Of a stretch of 64,000 bases of DNA, positions 35,237 through 45,361 are shown one piece after another (position 1 is the stretch's first letter; every line of letters begins with the position of its first letter). Under the pieces are notes generated by a model. It was not told where the DNA came from. It made no database searches and saw nothing but the letters and a program-made list of their open reading frames with translations. A program made the translations under genes and the position numbers. The DNA is from Aureimonas mangrovi (GTDB lineage Bacteria; Pseudomonadota; Alphaproteobacteria; Rhizobiales; Rhizobiaceae): contig NZ_CP059692.1 in the NCBI RefSeq assembly GCF_014058705.1, positions 2,671,001 through 2,735,000 on the forward strand, given 5' to 3'.

Positions 35237-36892
35237 TCAGCTCCGCGAGGCCCAGGCGTCCAGCGCCTCGTTGAAGACGCGCTCGCCCGGCGTGCCCTTC
35301 TCCAAAGACATCAGCGCACGCTGGCCCGACGAATAGGCCATCGGAATGTCGATCCACTGCTCGTCGCGCATCAACGCCGTGTTGTTGTCCACGGCCTGCT
35401 GTAGATCGTTCAGCGCGATGATGAAGAAGCCGTCCGAGATCTTGCCGGCGACACCGATCAGCGGCTCGCCGCGCGCCTGCTCGGTCGGCTTCAGGGCCAG
35501 CCTCTGGACGTTGTCGATCTGCCCCCCGGGGAAGTTCTGGGGCGTGTTGAACAGGATCTCGATCACATGGCTCGCCGGCAGCGTCTCGTCCGCGTTGCGG
35601 CGGATCGTCATCGTCATCGTCAGATTGGAATCCGTCACGTCGGCGACGGCGCGGATCGCCGGCTCGGGCGGCTGACCGGCCGTCGGCGGTTCGTTGACGA
35701 GGCTCCAGACGACGTTACCGCCATGCTGCGCCCCATCGCGGTCGCCCGAGCGTTCCTCGTAGAAGACGGCTCGCTGGCCGACGGGCAGCGCGCTCTGGTC
35801 GCCGGCGGGTGCCTCTGGCGCGGGCGTCGCAGCGGCCGATTGCTCGGCGCCAGGTTGGGTGATCCCGGGCGCAAGCACCGGTGACGCCGCAGACACGTCT
35901 GTCCCCTCGTCGAAGGCGTTCGGCGCGCCGGGTGCCGGCCCCTCGTCCACCTCGGAGCCGTCGGCGAGGAGACGCTGGGTGTACTCGCGCTGACTTGGAT
36001 CGGGCGCGGGCGGCGTGCTCGCGGTTTCAGGCGCGGCGGGCGCGCCAGGGGCCTCGGCTTCGGGCTCGGTCCCTGAGGTGGAAGGATCGACAGCCGCAAC
36101 CTCGGTGCCGGTCAGCGCCTGCGAAATCTCCTCGCCGTAGAAATAGCCGACGGCGCCGAGCGCGCCGATGAAGAGAAGGGCGGCGATGCCGGTGTAGAGC
36201 GGCGCGGACGAACGACGGCGCGAGCGCGAGCGCGCATAGTTCGGCGCGGCCATGTCCGCCTTCGGGATCTGGTCCGCATGCGCTTCGTGGTCGCCGACGT
36301 CCCCCGCGACCGGCGCGGGGGTGCGGGCGGCGACCGGCTCGGCCTGGTGGGTGACGGGGCCGATCTCGCCGATGCGATTCTCTTCCGGCTCCGCAACGGG
36401 CGGGACGGGACGCGTGTCTCGGGCGGCCGGCCGGAGCGACGGCGCCTCGGCGCGCTCACCGGGGTGTGTGCGATCTTCGGCCGAATGCGTGGAGACCGGT
36501 GGCGGCACGACAGGCGGCGTCGGCGCCCGGTCGTCACGCGGTCCATCCTGACGCGCCGGAGCGGCAGACGTTGGCTCCGATGCACGCGGGGGCGGCGGCA
36601 CGGGCTGCGAAACCCGCGGCTGGGAGGCTGAAGCGCTCGGCTGCGGCGGGGTAGCGGCCGGCGCTTCCGCCGCCGGCGCGCCGCCCGAATAATGTGCTTC
36701 GGTGCGCGCGATCGCATCTTCGAGCGCGTTCTGGCGCGCCTCGATCAGTTCGTCGGACAGAGGCGGATCTGCTGCCGCGATCTGTCTCTGGATCGCGGCG
36801 CGTGCCTTCTCGTAGACCTTCGCGCGGAGCTGGGGGGTCGCCGAGGGAAGTGCGTCGATCGTCTTGCGTAGAACGGCGCTCAGATCGGCCAT
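35237..36892 (-). CDS. Large membrane-anchored protein, unknown function
   Basis: A 551-residue protein not recognised as a named family. The N-terminal about 70 residues are conserved-looking and helical (MADLSAVLRKTIDALPSATP; VYEKARAAIQRQI). A long Pro/Ala/Glu low-complexity region follows, then a basic patch (RSRSRRRSS) and one membrane helix (about 237-252, TGIAALLFIGALGAVGYF). A second Ala/Pro-rich stretch leads to a folded C-terminal domain of about 160 residues (GNVVWSLVNE, TMTIRRNADETLPASHVIEI, ALNDLQQAVDNNTALM). Topology: N-terminus cytoplasmic, C-terminal domain periplasmic. It is next to purA with no obvious functional link. A role in signalling or envelope assembly is possible but unsupported. 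Confidence 0.75.
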   Translation of the reverse strand: MADLSAVLRKTIDALPSATPQLRAKVYEKARAAIQRQIAAADPPLSDELIEARQNALEDAIARTEAHYSGGAPAAEAPAATPPQPSASASQPRVSQPVPPPPRASEPTSAAPARQDGPRDDRAPTPPVVPPPVSTHSAEDRTHPGERAEAPSLRPAARDTRPVPPVAEPEENRIGEIGPVTHQAEPVAARTPAPVAGDVGDHEAHADQIPKADMAAPNYARSRSRRRSSAPLYTGIAALLFIGALGAVGYFYGEEISQALTGTEVAAVDPSTSGTEPEAEAPGAPAAPETASTPPAPDPSQREYTQRLLADGSEVDEGPAPGAPNAFDEGTDVSAASPVLAPGITQPGAEQSAAATPAPEAPAGDQSALPVGQRAVFYEERSGDRDGAQHGGNVVWSLVNEPPTAGQPPEPAIRAVADVTDSNLTMTMTIRRNADETLPASHVIEILFNTPQNFPGGQIDNVQRLALKPTEQARGEPLIGVAGKISDGFFIIALNDLQQAVDNNTALMRDEQWIDIPMAYSSGQRALMSLEKGTPGERVFNEALDAWASRS

Positions 36893-36940
36893 GTCATGCT
36901 CTGCTCACTGAAGACGAGATTTGCCCCAACTGTCTGAATC

Positions 36941-38233
36941 CTAATCTTCAAACGGGTCGCGAACAAGTATCGTATCGTCACGCTCGGGCGAAGTGGACAG
37001 GAGCGTCACGGGCGCGCCGACAAGTTCCTCGATATGGCGCACGTATTTTACGGCCTGCGCGGGCAACTCGCTCCAGCGGCGGGCACCCGCCGTCGTGTCT
37101 TTCCAGCCCTCGAGCTTCTCGTAGATCGGTTTGATGCGCTTCTGCGCCGCGGGGCTCGCGGGGAAATAGTCGATGCGCTCGCCATCCAGTTCGTAGGCGA
37201 CGGCGATGCAGAGCTCGTCGAGCCCGTCGAGGACATCGAGCTTGGTCAGCGCGAGGCCGTGAATGCCGTTGATCGCCACCGCCTGGCGCACGAGCACGGC
37301 GTCGAACCAGCCGCAGCGGCGCTTGCGCCCGGTCACCGTCCCGAACTCGTGCCCCTTCTCGCCGAGGAACTGGCCGATCTCGTTGTCCTGCTCCGACGGG
37401 AAAGGCCCCTCGCCGACGCGCGTTGTGTACGCCTTGGTGATGCCGAGGACGAAGCCGGCCGCGGATGGGCCGAGACCCGAGCCCGCCGCCGCCTGGCCCG
37501 CAACGGTGTTGGATGAGGTGACGAACGGATAGGTGCCGTGATCGATATCGAGAAGCGTACCCTGCGCACCCTCGAAGAGGATGCGGTCTCCCGCACGGCG
37601 GCGCTCGTCCAGAAGGCGCCAGACGCGATCGAGATAGGGGGTGATCTCGTCGGCGACCGAGACGAGCTCGTCGAGAATCGTCTCGACGGCAATCTCCGGC
37701 TCACCAAGTCCGCGACGCAGCGGGTTGTGGTGCGCGAGAAGCCGCTCCACGCGCTCGCGCAGCGTGTCGGGCTCGGCAAGGTCCATCGCGCGGATGGCGC
37801 GCCGGCCCACCTTGTCCTCGTAGGCCGGGCCGATGCCGCGTCGCGTGGTGCCGATCTTGGTTCCGGCGGCCGCGCTCTCGCGGATGGCGTCGAGCTCACG
37901 ATGCAGGGAGAGAATCAGCGCCGTGTTGTCGGCGATGCGCAGCGTCTGCGGGGAAATTGAGACCCCCTGCCCTTCCAGCCGGACCTTTTCGGCGACGAAG
38001 GCGTGAGGATCGAAGACCACGCCGTTGCCGATCACCGAGAGCTTGCCCTGGCGCACGACGCCGGAGGGCAGAAGCGAAAGCTTGTAGGAGACGCCGTCCA
38101 CGACAAGCGTGTGACCGGCATTGTGGCCGCCCTGGAAGCGCACGACCACGTCTGCCCGCTCCGACAGCCAGTCGACGATCTTGCCCTTCCCTTCGTCTCC
38201 CCACTGGGAGCCGACGACCACAACGTTTGCCAT
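36941..38233 (-). CDS. purA: Adenylosuccinate synthetase
   Basis: Catalyses GTP-dependent condensation of IMP and aspartate to adenylosuccinate, the first committed step to AMP. The 430-residue length is standard. Motifs: [20 protein letters not shown] (P-loop with catalytic D and K), [33 protein letters not shown], and the GTP region [20 protein letters not shown]. The start at 38233 (MANVVVV) is preferred over 38254. Stands alone with the EamA gene divergent from it. Confidence 0.97.
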   Translation of the reverse strand: MANVVVVGSQWGDEGKGKIVDWLSERADVVVRFQGGHNAGHTLVVDGVSYKLSLLPSGVVRQGKLSVIGNGVVFDPHAFVAEKVRLEGQGVSISPQTLRIADNTALILSLHRELDAIRESAAAGTKIGTTRRGIGPAYEDKVGRRAIRAMDLAEPDTLRERVERLLAHHNPLRRGLGEPEIAVETILDELVSVADEITPYLDRVWRLLDERRRAGDRILFEGAQGTLLDIDHGTYPFVTSSNTVAGQAAAGSGLGPSAAGFVLGITKAYTTRVGEGPFPSEQDNEIGQFLGEKGHEFGTVTGRKRRCGWFDAVLVRQAVAINGIHGLALTKLDVLDGLDELCIAVAYELDGERIDYFPASPAAQKRIKPIYEKLEGWKDTTAGARRWSELPAQAVKYVRHIEELVGAPVTLLSTSPERDDTILVRDPFED

Positions 38234-38393
38234 TTCAACTCCTTGCGGGCACACGCCCGACCAGGCGCCACCCTGTGGCGCCCCCTTCGCAAAACGGCCG
38301 GACCATAGACAAAGCCTGCCCGCGATGCGAGGCCCGCCCCGAAGCTTTTTGGCGAACTTGCCGTAAACCGTCAGGCCGGCTTATGGGGGCTCT

Positions 38394-39299
38394 ATGAACC
38401 GGTTTTGGACGCATCCCTATCTGCTTCTGTGCCTGACCGCCGCATGCTGGGGCGCGAACGCGGTCGCAGGGAAGCTCGCCGTCGGCCACGTGTCGCCGAT
38501 GATGCTCACTCTCGTGCGCTGGGCCATCGCCATCGCGATCGTTCTGCCCTTCGCATGGGCCCCGCTGCGCCGTGACTGGCCCGTGGTGCGGGCCAACGTC
38601 CTCTTTCTGTTCGCGCTGGGCGTCTTCGGCATGGCCCTGTTCAACGGGCTTTTCTACACGGCGCTCCTTTACACCAGCGCCGTGCAGGCGACGATCGTGC
38701 AGTCGGCTATGCCGCTCGTCGTCTTCATCGGAATGTTCTTCCTGTTCGGCCAGCGCGTGCGGCGCGCACAGCTCATCGGCTTTTCGATCACCGCGCTCGG
38801 CGTGGCGATCGCCGCCGCGCGCGGCGACCTCTCAACGCTCCTCTCGCTCGACCTCAACCGGGGCGACGCGCTGATGGTCGTCGCCGTCGTCCTCTACGCG
38901 GGCTACACGGTGGCGCTCGGCTTCCGGCCGAAGCTGCACTGGCTGACGATGATCCTCGTCCTGTGCGTGGGCGCTCTCGTCGCCTCGGTGCCGATGCTGA
39001 TCTGGGAGATCGAAACCGGCGGCTACATCGCTCCGGACGCGCGGGGCTGGGCGGTCGCGCTCTTCACCGCCATCTTCCCCTCGCTCGTCGGTCAGGTCCT
39101 CTACATCCGCGGCGTGGAGATGATCGGGGCAAGCCGCGCCAACCTCTTCATCAACTTCGTGCCGATCTTCGGCGCGGGGCTCGCGGTCCTCGTCCTTGCC
39201 GAACCGCTCCTGCCCTATCACTTCGTGGCGCTGGCGCTCGTGATCTGCGGCATTACGATAGCGGAGCGCGCGCGGCTGGGCACCGGCAGCGGCGCATGA
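38394..39299 (+). CDS. EamA/DMT-superfamily transporter
   Basis: Inner-membrane permease of 301 residues with about ten hydrophobic helices in two five-helix EamA repeats; the first repeat shows CLTAACWGANAVAGKLAVGH and the second GYTVALGFRPKL with LVGQVLYIRGVEMIGASRAN. DMT exporters move amino acids, purines or other metabolites; the substrate cannot be stated. Followed by a strong terminator, divergent from purA. Confidence 0.9.
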   Translation: MNRFWTHPYLLLCLTAACWGANAVAGKLAVGHVSPMMLTLVRWAIAIAIVLPFAWAPLRRDWPVVRANVLFLFALGVFGMALFNGLFYTALLYTSAVQATIVQSAMPLVVFIGMFFLFGQRVRRAQLIGFSITALGVAIAAARGDLSTLLSLDLNRGDALMVVAVVLYAGYTVALGFRPKLHWLTMILVLCVGALVASVPMLIWEIETGGYIAPDARGWAVALFTAIFPSLVGQVLYIRGVEMIGASRANLFINFVPIFGAGLAVLVLAEPLLPYHFVALALVICGITIAERARLGTGSGA

Positions 39300-39303
39300 A
39301 AAA

Positions 39304-39326
39304 GGGCGCCCTCGGGGCGCCCTTTT
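39304..39326. terminator. Terminator between EamA gene and serA
   Basis: Perfect 8-bp stem GGGCGCCC (39304-39311) and its copy (39315-39322) with a 3-nt loop, AAAA before and TTTT after, so it works in both directions between convergent genes. Confidence 0.9.
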
Positions 39327-39351
39327 CGTTTTCGCATCATCGCAGCCGCGA

Positions 39352-40944
39352 TCAGATCTCGAACTCAAGGAGCTTGGCCTGACCGATGGCGTTGAGGCCT
39401 TCGATCTCCTGGATGAAGGCCGGCGTCAGCGGCGCATCAAGATAGAGAAGCGCGATCGCATTGCCGCCTTCCTCGTCGCGGCCGAGATGGAAGTTGGCGA
39501 TGTTGATGCCCGCCTTGCCGAAGGTGGTGCCGAGCTGGCCGATGACACCCGGCACGTCCTTGTTGGTCGTGTAGAGCATGTGGCGGCCGACATCGGCCTC
39601 CATGTTGATGCCCTTGATCTGGATGAAGCGCGGCTTGCCGTCGGAGAAGCAGGTCCCGGCGATCGAACGCTCCATCGTCGGGGTCTTGATCGTCACCTTG
39701 ATGTAGCCGTCGAAGATGCCGGTCTTGTCGCGCCGCACCTCGGAAACCTGGATGCCGCGCTCCTTGGCCATCAGCGGCGCCGAGACCATGTTGACGCTCT
39801 GCATCTGCGGCTTGAGAAGCCCGGCGAGGGCCGCCGCCGTCAAGGCGCGGGTGTTCATGCCCGCCGGCTGGCCGTCGAACAGGATCTCGACGGCGGTGAT
39901 CGAATCCTCGGTCACCTGGCCGGCGAAGCCGCCCAGCACTTCGGCGAGCTTGACGTAGGGCGTCAGGATCGGCGCTTCCTCGGCCGAGATCGAGGGCATG
40001 TTGATGGCGTTCGTCACCGCGCCCTGGATCAAATAGTCCGACATCTGCTCGGCAACCTGCAGCGCGACGTTCTCCTGCGCCTCGGAGGTCGAGGCGCCCA
40101 GATGCGGCGTGCACACGACGTTCTCCAGGCCGAAGAGCGGCGAATCCGTCGCCGGCTCGGTCTCGAAGACGTCGACGCCGGCGCCCGCGACCTTGCCCGA
40201 CTTGATCGCCTCGGCGAGGTCCTTCTCGACGATCAGCCCGCCGCGTGCGCAGTTGATGATGCGCACGCCGTCCTTCATCGTCGCGATCGCCGCCGCATCG
40301 ATGATGTTGCGGGTCTTGTCCGTCATCGGCACGTGCAGGGTGATGAAGTCGGCGCGCTTGAACAGATCGGCGAGCTCGACCTTCTCGATGCCGAGTTCCT
40401 TCGCACGTTCCGGCGAGAGGAACGGGTCGAAGCCGATGACCTTCATCTTCAGGCCGACGCCCCGCGAGGCGACGATCGAGCCGATATTGCCGCAGCCGAT
40501 CACGCCCAGCGTCTTGCCGGTGATCTCGACGCCCATGAAACGATTCTTCTCCCACTTGCCGGCCTGCGTGGAAGCGTCGGCGGCGGGAAGCTGGCGCGCG
40601 GTGGCGAACATCAGCGCGATGGCATGCTCGGCGGTGGTGATCGAGTTGCCGAAAGGCGTGTTCATCACGATGATGCCCTTCCGCGAAGCGGCCGGGATGT
40701 CGACATTGTCGACGCCGATGCCGGCGCGGCCGACGACCTTGAGCTTGGTCGCGGCCTCGATCAGCTTCTCGGTGACCTTGGTGGCGGAGCGGATCGCGAG
40801 GCCGTCATACTGGCCGATGACCTCGAGAAGCTTGTCCTTGTCCTTGCCGAGGTCCGGCAGATAGTCGACCTCGACGCCGCGATCCTTGAAGATCTGGACG
40901 GCGGTGGGGGAAAGCTTGTCGGAAACGAGAACGCGGGGTGCCAT
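39352..40944 (-). CDS. serA: D-3-phosphoglycerate dehydrogenase
   Basis: First enzyme of serine synthesis, oxidising 3-phosphoglycerate with NAD. The 530-residue length fits the long form with an intervening domain and C-terminal ACT domain. Substrate region RAGIGVDNVDIPAASRKGI, NAD motif GVIGCGNIGSIVA, catalytic R/E/H in RGGLIVEKDLAEAIK and CTPHLGAST. The C-terminal ACT domain (DVPGVIGQLGTTFGKAGINI) suggests serine feedback. Lies 142 bp downstream of serC and probably shares its transcript. Confidence 0.96.
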   Translation of the reverse strand: MAPRVLVSDKLSPTAVQIFKDRGVEVDYLPDLGKDKDKLLEVIGQYDGLAIRSATKVTEKLIEAATKLKVVGRAGIGVDNVDIPAASRKGIIVMNTPFGNSITTAEHAIALMFATARQLPAADASTQAGKWEKNRFMGVEITGKTLGVIGCGNIGSIVASRGVGLKMKVIGFDPFLSPERAKELGIEKVELADLFKRADFITLHVPMTDKTRNIIDAAAIATMKDGVRIINCARGGLIVEKDLAEAIKSGKVAGAGVDVFETEPATDSPLFGLENVVCTPHLGASTSEAQENVALQVAEQMSDYLIQGAVTNAINMPSISAEEAPILTPYVKLAEVLGGFAGQVTEDSITAVEILFDGQPAGMNTRALTAAALAGLLKPQMQSVNMVSAPLMAKERGIQVSEVRRDKTGIFDGYIKVTIKTPTMERSIAGTCFSDGKPRFIQIKGINMEADVGRHMLYTTNKDVPGVIGQLGTTFGKAGINIANFHLGRDEEGGNAIALLYLDAPLTPAFIQEIEGLNAIGQAKLLEFEI

Positions 40945-41086
40945 TCGGATTGTCCTGTGGTTGGGGCGAGCGGAGCTTCAGCCCTGAAAGGAGCGGTTCG
41001 GCGCGGTTCGGTGGCGCCAACGCTGAATCGATGATCTGGAACGGATCCCGGCACGAGGCCGGGACGACGCTTGCGGGGCGCGAGCC

Positions 41087-42262
<1,176 letters not shown>

Positions 42263-42280
42263 CTGATAGCTATCCTTACA

Positions 42281-42345
42281 GATAGTTGCCTCTCGTTGGG
42301 GAGAGGTGTCCCACTGGCGGCTCTATGCCTGTCGGGGCATGGCGT
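42281..42345 (-). ncRNA. Two-hairpin leader upstream of serC (serC-motif candidate)
   Basis: Between serC and its upstream neighbour are two small hairpins close together: CCTCTC/GAGAGG (42289-42294, 42301-42306) and ATGCC/GGCAT (42325-42329, 42336-42340). A conserved two-hairpin RNA, the serC motif, is known upstream of serC in some alphaproteobacteria. Spacing to the start (about 25 bases) fits translational control. I have not matched it to a covariance model. Confidence 0.4.
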
Positions 42346-42423
42346 CAAGTGAACTCTGAATGACGGAACCTCAGCGGCGGCAAGCCATTGGTTTTTCGTG
42401 AATTGCAGACGAAAGGAGACATC

Positions 42424-42936
42424 ATGGCCACCCGCAGGAAGGACGAGCAGCGGATTCTCGACAAGGATGAATTCGAGATGGTGGAGAAGACCCACCGCCC
42501 TCATCTGCAGGATCTCGGCGATGGCGATCTGAACCAGCTGATCTCCCGGCTCCGCGAGAGGCGGGATCGGGCACGTGACCTGTCTACCCGACGCCGGGGT
42601 GCGGCGCGCCGCAGCGGAAGCGGGATCGAGCAGAGCGAGTCCAGCGGCCTGCGGCAGAAGTCCGGCCTCCTTGCGGAAGCCGTGCAGCGTGCCAACAAGG
42701 AGCGCACGCGCCGGCGCAAGGCGGAGGAGAAGAGCGAGCTTCAGTCGAGCGCCCGTCGTGCGCTGAAGCTCAAGCGCGCGGCGCCATCCCCCAAGCGTCC
42801 CTCGTCCGGACGCACCGCGAACAGGGGCATGGAACCGGCACCGAACGAGAAGACGAAGGAGATCGGCAGCTCGATGGAGGCCGGGCGGGTTTCACAGTTC
42901 GTGCGCGACGCACAGGGCAAGCGCGACAGCCGCTGA
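42424..42936 (+). CDS. Small basic protein, unknown function
   Basis: A 170-residue, strongly basic, charged protein (RRKDEQRILDKDEFEMVEKT; RLRERRDRARDLSTRRRGAA; NKERTRRRKAEEKSELQSSA) with no membrane helix. It begins at ATG 42424, with AAAGGAGA about 6 bases upstream, so it is well translated. The composition suggests nucleic-acid binding, but no family motif is recognised. Divergent from serC. Confidence 0.7.
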   Translation: MATRRKDEQRILDKDEFEMVEKTHRPHLQDLGDGDLNQLISRLRERRDRARDLSTRRRGAARRSGSGIEQSESSGLRQKSGLLAEAVQRANKERTRRRKAEEKSELQSSARRALKLKRAAPSPKRPSSGRTANRGMEPAPNEKTKEIGSSMEAGRVSQFVRDAQGKRDSR

Positions 42937-43032
42937 GGCGGCAACTGCGGCCCGCCCTCAACGAACGCAGCAGCAACTAAAGCCACGGCTAGGGCGTTCA
43001 TCAGCCAAATGAAACAGCAAATGGAGCTTTCC

Positions 43033-43365
43033 ATGCGCACCGCTCTTCTGGCCGCTTCGACCGCCGCCATCGCCTTGGCTGCGCCGACTTTCGCCCAGAC
43101 CACCACGACCACGACCACGACAGTGGTCGAGGAAACGACCGCTGCACCGGTGGTCGAAATCCCCGGCACGGTTCGGACCTACGTGGTCGAGCAGGCACAG
43201 CCTTCCGTGACGCTCGAAGGACGTCTCGTGCGCGGCGAGATCTTGCCGGACACAGTCGAGTACTACGATATCCCGGAAGAGCCGGACTATGCCTACACGG
43301 TGGTGAACAACCAGCGCGTGCTGGTGCGGCCCTCGACGCGCGAGATCATCGAGATCTACGAGTAA
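43033..43365 (+). CDS. Periplasmic DUF1236-type protein
   Basis: A 110-residue secreted protein. A signal peptide covers about 1-22 (TALLAASTAAIALAAPTFAQ), followed by a run of eight threonines encoded by a near-perfect ACCACG repeat, then a small domain with LPDTVEYYDIPEEPDYAYTV and VLVRPSTREIIEIYE, matching the DUF1236 pattern. ATG 43033 is preferred over 43009: GGAG precedes it and it gives a clean signal peptide. Function is not known for the family. Confidence 0.82.
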   Translation: MRTALLAASTAAIALAAPTFAQTTTTTTTTVVEETTAAPVVEIPGTVRTYVVEQAQPSVTLEGRLVRGEILPDTVEYYDIPEEPDYAYTVVNNQRVLVRPSTREIIEIYE

Positions 43366-43380
43366 TTCGCCCTCCTGGAA

Positions 43381-43414
43381 CGTAAAAGAGGCCGGCGGTG
43401 CATCCGCCGGCCTC
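43381..43414 (-). terminator. Terminator for the Omp25-like gene
   Basis: An 11-bp perfect stem (GAGGCCGGCGG / CCGCCGGCCTC) with a 5-nt loop; on the minus strand it is followed by a TTTT run (plus AAAA at 43384-43387). It lies just past the stop of the minus-strand outer-membrane gene. Confidence 0.85.
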
Positions 43415-43439
43415 AATCGTATAGGATAGCGTACTGAGC

Positions 43440-44243
43440 CTACCAGAGCTTGTAGCGAAGGCCAGCGGTGATGATGTGGCGGTCGTATCCGTCGTCCTCG
43501 GCAAAGATCGAGGGATCGATCGGGTCGGACGAGGTGAACGAGGCGACGTCTCCGCCATCGATGTTGAGGTAGCGATAGCCGATGTCGAGCGTCAGGCTGC
43601 GGTTCAGGTTGTAGCCGACCCCTGCCATCAGCGCGTAGGCGAAACGCCAGCTGTCATCGCCGTCGAAACTGGTGGTGGTGCAGAAGGCTGGATCACCCTC
43701 GCAACCGACCGTCGAAACGTCCTCGTAAGAGACGTTCACCGCACCGAGACCGCCACCGACATAGGGCGTGAAGCCTGCGAACGTGCCGAGATCGACATAG
43801 GCGTTGGCCATCAGGTCCCAGCTGCGCGCCTCCGCCGAGGCGCCAAAGCTGCACGGGCCGGCGCCGAAGCACTCGAAATCCGAAGCCGCACCGACATCGA
43901 ACTTGGAGTAGCGCGCCGTCAGGTCGCCGCGCAGATAGTCGGTGAGCTGGTAGCCGACACCGAGACCGCCACCGAACCCCTCATCGAGCCCGAAATCGGT
44001 GTAGGCCGGGCCGAAATCGGTGCCGAAGATGCTGTAGCTCGCCGAACCATCGTAGTCGCTGTCGAAGCCATATTCGACGTCGCCGCGCAGATACCAGCCC
44101 GTGCCGACCTCGACAGGCACGATCTCCGGCGCCGGGCTTAGCATGCCGGCATAGACCGGGCCGTAATCCGCGGCGGCCGCAACGGACGCGCCGAGGGCCA
44201 AGGATGCGGCGAGTGTCGCCAGGATAGTGCTGCGGATGGTCAT
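43440..44243 (-). CDS. Omp25-like outer-membrane beta-barrel protein
   Basis: A 267-residue outer-membrane protein: signal peptide about 1-24 (TLAASLALGASVAAAADYGP), then alternating aromatic/polar strands of an eight-stranded barrel (WYLRGDVEYGFDSDYDG; GGGLGVGYQLTDYLRGDLTA; PYVGGGLGAVNVSYEDV; TLDIGYRYLNIDGGDV) ending in ITAGLRYKLW. This is the Omp25/Omp31/RopB layout common in rhizobia. A paralogue lies upstream at 44443. A tandem TTAACC pair at 44322-44340 lies 79-97 bp before its start. Confidence 0.88.
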   Translation of the reverse strand: MTIRSTILATLAASLALGASVAAAADYGPVYAGMLSPAPEIVPVEVGTGWYLRGDVEYGFDSDYDGSASYSIFGTDFGPAYTDFGLDEGFGGGLGVGYQLTDYLRGDLTARYSKFDVGAASDFECFGAGPCSFGASAEARSWDLMANAYVDLGTFAGFTPYVGGGLGAVNVSYEDVSTVGCEGDPAFCTTTSFDGDDSWRFAYALMAGVGYNLNRSLTLDIGYRYLNIDGGDVASFTSSDPIDPSIFAEDDGYDRHIITAGLRYKLW

Positions 44244-44381
44244 CGCCTCGGCTCCGGGATCGTGTGCCCCGGCGGCGCCGGTGCGTCACGCTCTTCTTGA
44301 GGCCAAATGATTGACGCCTCGTTAACCCTGTTTCTTAACCTTGCGTCAGCCTTAGCAAAGCAAGCCGCCGGCGGATGCGAG

Positions 44382-44413
44382 AAGGCCGCCGCGGTCTTGC
44401 CCGCGACGGCCTT
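44382..44413 (-). terminator. Imperfect hairpin after second Omp gene
   Basis: 13-base arms with one mismatch (AAGGCCGCCGCGG and CCGCGACGGCCTT, 6-nt loop) just past the stop at 44443. U-run is weak on the minus strand. Confidence 0.5.
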
Positions 44414-44442
44414 TCCAGATTCCGGTGAAGAGCCCGTTCGGC

Positions 44443-45288
44443 TCAGAAGAAGCTGTAGCGAAGGCCCGCGCGGACCGCGTGGACGTCGAAGCCGTTGTCC
44501 TTCGTCTGGATGCCCGTCGCCCCGAACTCCGTGTCCTGCGCGTCGTAGCCCCAAGCGTCGCCTTCCCAGATCTTGGTGAAGCGATAGCCGATGTCGAGGG
44601 CGAGCTGCTGCGTCAGGTCGATGCTCGCGCCCGCCATCAGCGAGGAGGCGAAACGCCAGTCGTCGGCGCCTTCGTTGGTGCCCGAGTAGCGGACATAGGA
44701 CGGGTCGCAGGGCGGGCAGACTTCCTGCGCGTTGTTCGTGTCGTAGCTGACATAGGCCGTGCCGATGCCGGCGCCGATATACGGGGTGATGAGACCGAAC
44801 TGCGGCAGGTCGACATAGGCGTTCGCCATGATCGTCCAGACGTCGGCCTCGGTGGAGTCCTCATAGTAGCACTCGCCGAAGGGGCCGATGTTGTGCGCCG
44901 GGTCGGTGCGGATCATCAGCGGGCAATTGGTGCGGCCCGAAACGTCGGCGCGGAAGAAGTCCACCGTCGCGTCGGCGCGGAAGATCTCGTTGAAGCGGTA
45001 GCCGGCGCCAAGGCCGAAGGTCGCCCCGTCTTCCAGCGTCAGCTTGTCGTAGCGATAGTAGTCGTCGATGCCCTCGACGCCCGGGAAGATGTTGTAGAAG
45101 GCCCAATGACCATCGGTCTCGGACTCGAACTGGTAGCCGACGTCACCGCGGATGTACCAGCCGCTGTAGTTCGGCTTGACCTCCTCGACGTACTCGACCG
45201 GCGGCGGAACGAAGATGTCCGCGGCCGAGGCTGCCTGCGGGGCGAGAGCGCTCGCACCCATCAGGGCGAGCACGAAGAGCCGGTTCAT
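44443..45288 (-). CDS. Omp25-like outer-membrane beta-barrel protein (paralogue)
   Basis: A 281-residue barrel protein, paralogous to the gene at 43440. Signal peptide about 1-22 (FVLALMGASALAPQAASAAD); barrel strands include GWYIRGDVGYQFESETDGHW, ATFGLGAGYRFNEIFRADAT, PYIGAGIGTAYVSYDTNNAQ and QLALDIGYRFTKIWEGDAWG; ends in AVRAGLRYSFF with the terminal aromatic required for barrel assembly. Cysteines occur in pairs in two loops. ATG 45288 fits the signal peptide. A CtrA-like box lies 74-88 bp upstream. Confidence 0.88.
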   Translation of the reverse strand: MNRLFVLALMGASALAPQAASAADIFVPPPVEYVEEVKPNYSGWYIRGDVGYQFESETDGHWAFYNIFPGVEGIDDYYRYDKLTLEDGATFGLGAGYRFNEIFRADATVDFFRADVSGRTNCPLMIRTDPAHNIGPFGECYYEDSTEADVWTIMANAYVDLPQFGLITPYIGAGIGTAYVSYDTNNAQEVCPPCDPSYVRYSGTNEGADDWRFASSLMAGASIDLTQQLALDIGYRFTKIWEGDAWGYDAQDTEFGATGIQTKDNGFDVHAVRAGLRYSFF

Positions 45289-45361
45289 GTCTATTCTCCG
45301 AAGTTGCCAGCAATGGGCGCGGCTCGACGTCCGCAACAACGGAAAATCTAAAGATTAACTA

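Noticed and set aside
39437-40555. 372-residue minus frame within serA
   Set aside because: Second frame of serA, RR/GR-rich, no domain.
41020-41086. Possible regulatory RNA between serC and serA
   Set aside because: No stable hairpin or conserved block visible; treated as ordinary operon spacer.
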